9,350 nt of DNA from Candidatus Pacearchaeota archaeon CG10_big_fil_rev_8_21_14_0_10_35_13. GTDB taxonomy: Archaea > Nanobdellota > Nanobdellia > Pacearchaeales > GW2011-AR1. Positions 1 to 6,200 of the stretch are shown in pieces. Under the pieces are notes generated by a model. It saw nothing but the letters and a program-made list of their open reading frames with translations, was not told the DNA's origin and did no database searches. How positions within the stretch are numbered: position 1 is the first letter of the stretch; every line of letters starts with the position of its first letter. The translations under genes and the position numbers were made by a program. The stretch spans positions 1-9,350 of the forward strand of contig PFDC01000030.1 in the NCBI GenBank assembly GCA_002763035.1, written 5' to 3'.

Positions 1-125
1 GGGTCAGGCCTTGAACGGAGCAGCCCTAAACAGGAGTTGAGATGCTTACAGGGTCACGGAACCGAGAATGCTCGAAGGCTAATTCTAAGCTTGTACGTTG
101 AGCAAACTCTTGAGTCCGCAACTAA
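1..125 (+). ncRNA. Signal recognition particle (7S) RNA, 3' part
   Basis: Bases 1-26 match SRP RNA helix 8, the binding site for SRP54: an outer GGGT/GCCC stem, the TCAGG and AGCA sides of the symmetric internal loop, and an apical CC/GG stem. The run ACGGAGCAG at 15-23 is identical to the human SRP RNA segment as I recall it, and the following CCCTAAA resembles the human strand that re-enters helix 5. The RNA scaffolds the particle that targets nascent membrane proteins to the translocon. The 5' half (Alu domain, helix 6 and the first strand of helix 5) lies outside the window. The 3' end cannot be fixed without the complementary strand; about 125 is estimated from the roughly 90-100 nt that follow helix 8 in known 7S RNAs. 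The apical loop is TTGAAC where GGAA-type loops are usual. Identity is fairly secure; the end is approximate. Confidence 0.72.
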
Positions 126-136
126 TGATTTCTAAC

Positions 137-165
137 AAGTTAATTCGCTAACGCTCATAACCTTA
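137..165. repeat. 29-nt direct repeat A, copy 1
   Basis: This segment is identical to 229-257. It contains GTTA (139-142) and TAAC (149-152), which could pair across a 6-nt loop. The copies are 92 nt apart. Two copies with unlike spacers do not make a CRISPR array. Confidence 0.8.
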
Positions 166-209
166 ATCTAGATACCTATTAGCCTGATAAGCTATGCGTG
201 GCAGTAAAG

Positions 210-230
210 TTTATAATTTATATACTAGAA
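210..230 (+). promoter_or_regulatory. TATA-type promoter, repeat B copy 1
   Basis: The 21-nt sequence starting TTTATAATTTATATA is repeated exactly at 308-328. Its core is a strong archaeal TATA (box A) match. Start of transcription would be expected about 25 nt downstream, near 240-248. No obvious reading frame follows, so a small RNA or an untranslated leader for the pilus operon are the options. Confidence 0.5.
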
Positions 231-257
231 GTTAATTCGCTAACGCTCATAACCTTA
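229..257. repeat. 29-nt direct repeat A, copy 2
   Basis: It is identical to 137-165 and begins exactly where the first TATA-bearing repeat B (210-230) ends, overlapping it by two bases. A transcript from that TATA box would start inside this repeat, around 240-248. Confidence 0.8.
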
Positions 258-307
258 GGATTATGATGGTCGTAAACAATGATTAATCAGGAGTGTTGGT
301 ACTAAAA

Positions 308-328
308 TTTATAATTTATATACTAGAA
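308..328 (+). promoter_or_regulatory. TATA-type promoter, repeat B copy 2
   Basis: This is the second exact copy of the 21-nt TATA-bearing repeat. Transcription would start near 335-345 and run into the pilin gene at 421, giving a leader of roughly 80 nt, in addition to the closer promoter at 387-400. Confidence 0.5.
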
Positions 329-386
329 CATACAATAAAAGACAATAATACTTACTATTAATCCAAACGACCAGTGAAGGCTTTCA

Positions 387-400
387 AAACATTTAATAAT
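387..400 (+). promoter_or_regulatory. Promoter of the first pilin gene
   Basis: AAACATTTAATAAT lies 34 nt upstream of the ATG at 421, the same element and the same 34-nt spacing as at 1985 upstream of the ATG at 2019. With the usual 25-27 nt from TATA centre to start, transcription would begin at or next to the ATG, so the message is probably leaderless; no Shine-Dalgarno is seen. Confidence 0.6.
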
Positions 401-420
401 ACTAATAACGAACTAATAGT

Positions 421-981
421 ATGCTCATAAAAAGCGGTGATAAGAAAGGACAATTCTACCTCATAGCAACAATGATAATTATTACATTAGTAGTAAGTCT
501 AGCAACAGTAAGAAACTACACTGGAGCAGCAATACAAGAAGTAGGAACAGAAGAAATAAGAGACTTAGGAAAAGAACTAAACATAGAAAGCGCGAGAGTA
601 ATAGACTACGGAGTATACAACAACACAGACTTAACAAAACTAGCAGAAGACTGGACAGAAAAATACATAAACTACTCAAAGACGAGAATAGGACAAGCAG
701 AATGGGTACTAATATACGGAAATAGCACAGAAATAACTATAGAAAACTATACCTTAGAAGACTCAGGAGAAGTAAGCCTAGGGATAGGGGAAGATAAAAC
801 AGGAACTAAAGAGAAAACCATAAAGAAAACAAAAGAGAAAAAAGGGAACCCTGGAGAAACAATAAAGATAAGAGACACAGAAGGAAGAACAACAGAGTTT
901 AACTTATCACAAGGACAAAAATTCTATTATGTAATAACAAAAGAAGAAAGAGGAGGAAGAGTAGTAGAAACAAACAAATGA
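421..981 (+). CDS. Type IV prepilin-like protein, N-glycosylation-rich
   Basis: This is a 186-residue secreted or membrane-anchored protein. It starts with an archaeal class III signal peptide: short, basic, ending K8-K9-G10, with Q11 at the +1 position, followed directly by a hydrophobic helix at about 12-33. Prepilin peptidase would cut after G10. The rest is hydrophilic, with a Lys/Glu-rich low-complexity stretch at about 124-147 and six N-X-S/T sequons (N32, N67, N84, N101, N109, N161), so dense N-glycosylation outside the cell is plausible. It has no cysteine and no Glu at +5, unlike classical pilins. The start is set by a promoter 34 nt upstream that would give a leaderless message. It is the first gene of the pilus locus and its last four bases overlap the next pilin. 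The exact role (minor pilin, tip or accessory protein) is unknown. Confidence 0.8.
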   Translation: MLIKSGDKKGQFYLIATMIIITLVVSLATVRNYTGAAIQEVGTEEIRDLGKELNIESARVIDYGVYNNTDLTKLAEDWTEKYINYSKTRIGQAEWVLIYGNSTEITIENYTLEDSGEVSLGIGEDKTGTKEKTIKKTKEKKGNPGETIKIRDTEGRTTEFNLSQGQKFYYVITKEERGGRVVETNK

Positions 982-1490
982 TGAGAAAAATAAGAAGAAA
1001 CAAGAAAGGACTAAGCGAAGTAGTAGGATACGTATTACTAATAGTAATAGCACTATCACTAGCAGTACTAGTATACTCATGGATTAAAAGCTACATACCA
1101 AAAGAAACAGTACAATGCCCTGATGAAACAACAATGATAATAAAAGAATACAAATGCGATAACTCAAACAAAATAATAAATATTACCATGCAGAACAAAG
1201 GACTATTCGACGTAGAAGGAATAGTAATAAAAACTAGTAATGAAACAGAAAAAGAACCAAGCCAAGGACTAAGGATAGTAGGAAGTTATGACAATACAGG
1301 AATAATATACTTCAAGGACGACGCAGGAAACCTTGAACCAAGAGCACCAGGAGAATACTACAACCAAGAATTCGGATACCAAGAATATGAAACAATAAAG
1401 AAAATACAAATAATAGTATTCAAAACATACAAAGGAAAGACCCTATTATGCGGAGAAACACAAACAACACAAAATATTGAAGGATGTTAA
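978..1490 (+). CDS. Archaeal type IV pilin, four-cysteine type
   Basis: This is a 170-residue prepilin. The basic leader (RKIRRNKKG, ending at G11) is followed by LSEVVGYVLLIVI, a strong match to the archaeal type IV pilin N-terminal family (the DUF1628-like group), with the hydrophobic assembly helix at about 12-36. The remainder looks like a beta-rich head. Cysteines fall in an early pair (C47, C60) and a late pair (C158, C170), a plan shared with the next two pilins. Two sequons are present (N68, N88). The start codon overlaps the stop of the preceding gene (ATGA), indicating one transcript and translational coupling; ATG 981 directly follows and is an equally possible start. GGAGG at 952-956 lies too far upstream to be a good ribosome site. 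Family assignment is firm; its role within the filament is not determined. Confidence 0.88.
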   Translation: MMRKIRRNKKGLSEVVGYVLLIVIALSLAVLVYSWIKSYIPKETVQCPDETTMIIKEYKCDNSNKIINITMQNKGLFDVEGIVIKTSNETEKEPSQGLRIVGSYDNTGIIYFKDDAGNLEPRAPGEYYNQEFGYQEYETIKKIQIIVFKTYKGKTLLCGETQTTQNIEGC

Positions 1491-1501
1491 GAACAACGTT
1501 A

Positions 1502-1511
1502 AGTATATAAA
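1502..1511 (+). promoter_or_regulatory. TATA box before third pilin
   Basis: AGTATATAAA sits in the 21-nt gap after the previous gene. Its centre is about 26 nt upstream of the ATG at 1533 but only a few bases upstream of the ATG at 1512. Transcription from here would start at about 1530-1533, which favours the internal ATG as the real start. Confidence 0.5.
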
Positions 1512-1532
1512 ATGAAGAAGACAAATAATCTT

Positions 1533-1973
1533 ATGAAAAAGAAGGGAGTAAGCCCAGTAATAGCAACAGTATTACTAATAGGAATAGTAGTAGTAATAAT
1601 AGCAATAATATTTATGTGGGGAAGGAGCGTAATTAAAGAAAACGTACAAAAACAAGGACTACCAGCAGACCAAGCATGCTCAGAAATAAATATCAGAACA
1701 TCATGCTATAACGGAGTAATAACATTCACGAACCTAGGAAACATACCAGTATATACTATTAATCTAAGAATAATAAGCGACGGAAAGACAACTGTGAAGC
1801 AACCAACAACAGACTTAGGAGTAGGAATAAGCGAATCGAGAGAAATAGAACTTGATGACTATGGAATAAGTGAATGTCCACAAAAATATGAAATAATACC
1901 AGTGATATTAGGAACAGCCGAATCAGCAAAAAAAGCCTACACCTGCACAGACAACGTGTTCGTAGGAACATAA
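1533..1973 (+). CDS. Archaeal type IV pilin, four-cysteine type
   Basis: This prepilin (146 residues from this start) opens MKKKG followed by VSPVIATVLLIGI, the classic archaeal pilin N-terminus, cleaved after G5. The assembly helix spans about 6-30. The head is predicted beta-rich and has cysteines at 49, 58, 115 and 138, again an early and a late pair. An in-frame ATG at 1512 would add seven residues (MKKTNNL). I prefer 1533 because the only TATA box in the gap (1502-1511) places the transcription start at the internal ATG and because the resulting short leader matches those of the next two pilins. Read-through from upstream could still use 1512. No Shine-Dalgarno is seen before either. It lies between two other pilins of the same type and is most likely a structural or minor pilin of the same filament. 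Confidence 0.85.
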   Translation: MKKKGVSPVIATVLLIGIVVVIIAIIFMWGRSVIKENVQKQGLPADQACSEINIRTSCYNGVITFTNLGNIPVYTINLRIISDGKTTVKQPTTDLGVGISESREIELDDYGISECPQKYEIIPVILGTAESAKKAYTCTDNVFVGT

Positions 1974-1984
1974 ACAAAATTTAG

Positions 1985-2000
1985 AAACATTTAAAAATAA
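1985..2000 (+). promoter_or_regulatory. Promoter of the fourth pilin
   Basis: AAACATTTAAAAATAA begins 34 nt before the ATG at 2019, the same core and spacing as the promoter at 387. Transcription would start at or beside the ATG. A GGAG at 2005-2008, 10 nt before the ATG, could act as a Shine-Dalgarno only on read-through transcripts from upstream. Confidence 0.6.
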
Positions 2001-2018
2001 CAAAGGAGATAAAGAACA

Positions 2019-2543
2019 ATGAAGAACAACAAAAAAGGGGTTTCAGGAATAGTAACGACAGTACTTCTGATATTGGTAGCAATAACAGCAGTAGCCTTAA
2101 TAGCAGCGTTCTTAGTGCCCTTCATTAAGGGAACACTAGGAGAAAGTAAGGACTGTTTAAGCGTACTCGGAAAAGTAGAAGTAGTCCAAGGACCATACAC
2201 TTGTTACGACGCCACCGGAAGCGCAGTAGGAATAAGAATAGGAAGAAGCTTTGGTGAAAACGTAGGAGTAAGCGGATTTGCAGTAGTCCTAGGAAGCGAT
2301 AGTAAGAGCAAGAGATACGACGTTATCAGTGGAGGAAGTAACAGCCAGATTTCAGAATTTGGTGGGTCTTACGGGAGTGCCTTGAACATACCAGCAGATG
2401 GCGAACAAACAACTTACGTATTTGATGTAAGTTCAGACTTCGGAACAGAAGCCATCACAAACGTTGAAGTATCAGCGATACTACCAAACGACAAAGTATG
2501 TACTGGCGGAGCCCCAACGAGTATTCCTGTATGCTCAGCTTAA
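2019..2543 (+). CDS. Archaeal type IV pilin, candidate major pilin
   Basis: This is a 174-residue prepilin. The leader MKNNKKG is cleaved after G7, then VSGIVTTVLLILV starts the assembly helix (about 8-37). The head is Gly/Ser-rich and beta-like, with cysteines at 46, 62, 161 and 172 in the same early-pair/late-pair plan as the two preceding pilins. It is the only pilin here with a clear promoter of its own, a GGAG ribosome site at good distance and a strong T-rich terminator right after the stop, so it can be made in excess over its neighbours. Its codon use is also more mixed than that of neighbouring genes, with more GCC, TTC and GGT. I infer a major pilin from expression signals, not from homology. 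Membership of the archaeal pilin superfamily is firm. Confidence 0.88.
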   Translation: MKNNKKGVSGIVTTVLLILVAITAVALIAAFLVPFIKGTLGESKDCLSVLGKVEVVQGPYTCYDATGSAVGIRIGRSFGENVGVSGFAVVLGSDSKSKRYDVISGGSNSQISEFGGSYGSALNIPADGEQTTYVFDVSSDFGTEAITNVEVSAILPNDKVCTGGAPTSIPVCSA

Positions 2544-2551
2544 AAGCATAG

Positions 2552-2571
2552 AAAAAATTTTTATTTTTTTA
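2552..2571 (+). terminator. T-rich terminator after fourth pilin
   Basis: Nine bases after the stop codon the + strand has five T, one A and seven T (2558-2570) with no preceding stem. Oligo-T runs without hairpins are the usual intrinsic terminators of archaea. It separates the 2019-2543 pilin from the downstream genes. Confidence 0.6.
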
Positions 2572-2596
2572 GTATTTGATTAGTTGGAATGATATG

Positions 2597-2606
2597 AAAC
2601 AATAAT
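2597..2606 (+). promoter_or_regulatory. Weak TATA-like element before fifth pilin
   Basis: AAACAATAAT lies 31 nt before the ATG at 2628 and resembles the AAACATTTAATAAT element of the first gene with a few bases missing. A promoter is needed in this gap because a terminator lies just upstream, but the match is weak. Confidence 0.3.
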
Positions 2607-2612
2607 CCTAAC

Positions 2613-2618
2613 GAGAGG
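2613..2618 (+). promoter_or_regulatory. Ribosome binding site of fifth pilin
   Basis: GAGAGG followed by T, nine bases before the ATG at 2628, is a reasonable Shine-Dalgarno and supports that start. Confidence 0.5.
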
Positions 2619-2627
2619 TTTAAAGTA

Positions 2628-3158
2628 ATGAATAATAAAGGACAAGTATGGATAGAAACGGTAATTTATACGCTAATAGGACTAGCAATCATAGGAATAC
2701 TACTAGCATTCATAAAACCAAAAATTAATAGTTCTATAGACAGAACAAACATAGAAAAGAATATAGAAACATTCAACAAGATAGACTCTGTAGTTAACGA
2801 AATAAGATGGGTATCAGGAAATTCTAGACCCATAACACTAAACTTAAAGAAAGGAGTAATGATAGTTAATAGTACAGGCGATGAATTAATGATACTAATA
2901 AGAGAAAGTAATTATGAATATAGCGAACTAGGAAGAACAATAAGCATCCCAGGAACAAGGATGACAGTAAACACCGAAGAAAATAACGGAATAAGCAGCG
3001 TATTAATAACACTAGGATATGATGAACTAAACATTACATATAACGGAATGGAAGAAACTCACGAAGTACAAGAATCACCAACCCCTTACAACATGATAAT
3101 AAGCAATAACGGAGACGACGGAAACGGAAAAACAAATATTGATATAAAAGTATTGTAA
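2628..3158 (+). CDS. Type IV prepilin-like protein with +5 glutamate
   Basis: This is a 176-residue prepilin-like protein. The five-residue leader MNNKG is followed by QVWIETVIYTLIGLAI. It is the only prepilin here with the classical Glu at +5 (E10) after the cleavage site, and Q at +1 as in the QxSxE-type archaeal prepilins. The assembly helix covers about 6-28. After it comes a helical stretch (about 30-60) and a beta-rich domain containing repeated short hydrophobic strands (VMIVNS, ELMILI, SVLITL). There is no cysteine, unlike the three preceding pilins. It stands alone between a terminator and the promoter of the ATPase gene. The different N-terminus and head suggest a minor or priming pilin rather than a filament copy, but this is inference. 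Confidence 0.82.
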   Translation: MNNKGQVWIETVIYTLIGLAIIGILLAFIKPKINSSIDRTNIEKNIETFNKIDSVVNEIRWVSGNSRPITLNLKKGVMIVNSTGDELMILIRESNYEYSELGRTISIPGTRMTVNTEENNGISSVLITLGYDELNITYNGMEETHEVQESPTPYNMIISNNGDDGNGKTNIDIKVL

Positions 3159-3182
3159 GATTTCTAAATAATTTTCATTAAG

Positions 3183-3195
3183 AAACATTTATAAT
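3183..3195 (+). promoter_or_regulatory. Promoter of the ATPase operon
   Basis: AAACATTTATAAT matches the element at 387 and 1985. Here it is 65 nt from the ATG instead of 34, so transcription would start near 3215-3217 and leave a leader of about 31 nt that carries a Shine-Dalgarno. A second TATA-like run (3219-3228) could instead give a leaderless message starting at 3248. Confidence 0.55.
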
Positions 3196-3215
3196 CATTG
3201 CAGATTATAAAACAC

Positions 3216-3230
3216 TGGTTTATAAAACCA
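3216..3230. repeat. 15-nt perfect inverted repeat in ATPase leader
   Basis: TGGTTT-ATA-AAACCA is a perfect inverted repeat with a 3-nt centre. It begins at the predicted transcription start of the ATPase operon, so it could be a hairpin at the 5' end of the message, an operator, or simply a second TATA box whose flanks happen to match. Confidence 0.5.
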
Positions 3231-3237
3231 AAAAAAA

Positions 3238-3241
3238 GAGG
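3238..3241 (+). promoter_or_regulatory. Ribosome binding site of the ATPase gene
   Basis: GAGG, six bases before the ATG at 3248, is well placed for translation initiation and fixes this start for a leadered transcript. Confidence 0.5.
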
Positions 3242-3247
3242 AAAAAG

Positions 3248-6200
3248 ATGATAAGCGTAGATGACATAGAATTAGAACTAAACCCACCAATACCAGCACT
3301 ACCAAACATTGATGATAAAACAATGCTAGACGTAAGATACGGACTAATACCACCATTCGCATACGCACATATATACTGGGACAAGAAACAAAGAGAAGTA
3401 ATATACGAAATAGAAGAACCAATACTAGACGAGAACGAAAGTAGAATACTAAAAGAATTAGAAGAAGCAATGAGAGACGTAATAAACGTGAACCCAGTAA
3501 CAGAAAATGACCCAAAAACATTAATAGAATACACTAACAAAACAGCAAAGTTACTAATAACAGAACTAAACCTAAAACTTAACAAGGAACAATACAAGAA
3601 GATGTTCTATTACTTATTCAGAGACTTCGTAGGACTAAACAAGATAGAAGCGATAATGAAAGACTACTTCATAGAAGACGTAGAATGTAACGGAGTAGAA
3701 ACACCAGTATACGTAGTACATAGAGTTTATAGAAACCTAAGAACAAACATCGTATACAAAGACGTAGAAGAATTAGCAAGCTTCGTAGAAAAACTTGCAC
3801 AGAAAGGAGGAAGATACATATCATACGCAAACCCACTATTAGACGCAAGCCTACCAGACGGAAGCAGAATAAACGCAACATACACAAAAGACATCACAAG
3901 CAAAGGACCAACTTTTTGCTTTAAAGAAGGGTATGTGCAACTTAATGATGGAAGAATAAAAAAGATTGATGAACTATTTGAAGAAGCTAAGAACTCTTTT
4001 GGCTCAAAAATAGAAGAAGGAAATGAAATTGTAAAACCGCTAAATATGAATTGTTGCGGAGTCTATGAAGATAATTTAGAACAAAAAGACTCAGTAATAA
4101 AATCTATAATAAAACTAAGAGCACCAGAAAAACTGGCAAATGTAAAACTTTCCGATGGTGGAGAAATAGAAGTTACTCTAGACCATAAATTCCATGTCGC
4201 AGAGGAAACGTTAATTATGAAAGAAGCGAAAGATCTTGCCCCAGGAATGATTATACCAATACCTAAGAGGATAAAAATAAATGGTTACAGACAGAAAATA
4301 AGCACCTATGAACTGATTAAAGACTTTTCTTACTCAAGAAGAATAAGTGTTATCAGTACACCAAAAATAAAAAACCTCGTAACAGAAGAAATTAGTTTGA
4401 ATAATCATGGAGGAAACTTTAGACAGGCTTTATCACAAAAATACGGGGTTTCAAACAGCTATTTTTATGAAATTATAAGTCGAGGGAGTTCAATATCATT
4501 TCAGGTACTAGACGAAATATGCAAAGTAAGAAAGATAAGTCAAGAAGACTTAGGAGAATTATCAATAAATGTTTACGGAGGGGGGAAGAAAGGCAAGAGT
4601 AAAACAATAGCTGTCCCTAAAGAAATTAACGAAGACTTAGCATACATAGCAGGAGCAATAATCAGCGACGGTCACTTATCAAAAAATTCTGTGGATATCT
4701 CCTGTTACGAAGAAGGATTCAAAGATAAGGTTAAAGAAAAACTATTAAAGATATTTGGGAAATACGAGTCATACTATGATGATAATAGAGTATACTTAAG
4801 CAACGCATTTGTACCATTCTTTTTTAATAAAGTTTTTGAAATACCAAGTGGGAAAAAATCCTACAAAGTAAAGATTCCTGAGAAGATATTCAAATCAGAC
4901 AACAAGGTGATATCAGCATTTATTGCAGGATTATTTGATGGAGATGGCACGGCAAAAAGTGGTTTAAGTTATAAAACTTACTCAAAAGAACTTGCGGAAG
5001 GACTAACATACTTACTGTCAAGACTAGGCATCTACTCATATTTAAGAAATAACACAAAAGAATGGAGAGTGAACATACCATCATATCATTACAAACTCTT
5101 TTCAGAAATGATAAAACTTGAAAATAAGACAAAAAACCATGATTTAAGAGAATTAATTAATAAACAGAAAAAAGAAAGAGAATTTAGGAGGCATGGAAGA
5201 ATACCAGCAACACCATTTATTACAATAATTAATAAGCTTAAACTTGTAAAGAGCGAACTATTAAAAAAGTGTGATGTAAGCTTTGGAAGATTCGGATATA
5301 TGACATTATCAAGAACCTTCGCAGAAAAACTAGTTGAAGAATTTAAGAAGAATATGAATAAAGAAACTGTTAAAAAAGAACTTGGCTACATAAAGTGGCT
5401 TTTAGAAACAGAACAAGAATTTGTTAAAGTAGAAAGTGTAGAGATAATTAGTAACAACAAAGAAGTTTATGATTTAGAATTAGAACCATGCACGTTCTTT
5501 ATAGCAGGAAACAAACCAATGAACGTATTTGACACAATAAGAAAATTCACGAAGGTACCATGGACCCCAACAAAACTAATATCACTACACACATTATCAC
5601 CAGAAATGTTAGCATACTTCTGGATGCTCATGGAATACAAAGCAAACATACTAATAAGCGGAGGAACAGCATCAGGAAAAACAACACTGCTAAACGCAAT
5701 AGCATTCTTCATACCACCAGAAGCAAGAGTAGTATCAATAGAAGACACTAGAGAAATACAACTATCAAGAGATAACTGGTTACCAAGCGTTGCGAGAACA
5801 CCAATAGCAACAGGACAAAACACTGGAGAAGTAGACTTGTTCTCATTACTGAAGAACTCATTCAGACAAAACCCCGATTACGTAATAGTAGGAGAAGTTA
5901 GAGGAAAAGAAGCATACGTATTATTCCAAGGAATGGCATCAGGACACTCGTCAATGAGCACAATACACGCAGACTCTGTGCAGGGAGTGGTAAGAAGGTT
6001 GAGCACGCCACCAATAGACCTATCACCAGCACTACTAGAAACACTCGACGCAGTAGCGATAATGACACATGTAATAGTCAATAAGAAACAAACAAGAAGA
6101 CTTAGAGAAATAGTAGAAGTAGTAAGCGTCGACGCACAAGGAAACACAAAAACAAACACCCCATTCTTATGGAACCCAGCAGGAGACACCTTCTTCTACA

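Larger units (their letters stand above)
126..420. other. Noncoding stretch with duplicated cassette and promoters
   Basis: I see no convincing gene between the SRP RNA and the first pilin. The stretch holds two copies of a 29-nt repeat (137-165, 229-257), two copies of a 21-nt TATA-containing repeat (210-230, 308-328) in the order A-B-A-B, and the promoter of the 421 gene. The spacers between A and B (166-209 and 258-307) do not resemble each other. Small RNA genes driven by the two TATA elements are possible but unproven. Confidence 0.6.

Noticed and set aside
137..257. CRISPR array from the 29-nt repeats
   Set aside because: There are only two copies, and the 63-nt interval contains a promoter-like repeat of its own; no cas gene is near.
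3195..3597. Long Leu/Ser/Phe-rich minus-strand open frames opposite the pilus genes (also at 482-679, 1759-1977, 5467-5823 and 5878-6189)
   Set aside because: They are shadows of the A-rich, T-poor coding strand: stop codons become rare on the complement, and the products are low-complexity hydrophobic strings with no start signals.
5522..5524. N759 as the terminal Asn of the intein
   Set aside because: The following residue would be Val, which cannot act as the splicing nucleophile, and three extra residues would be left in the conserved TFTIRKF segment.
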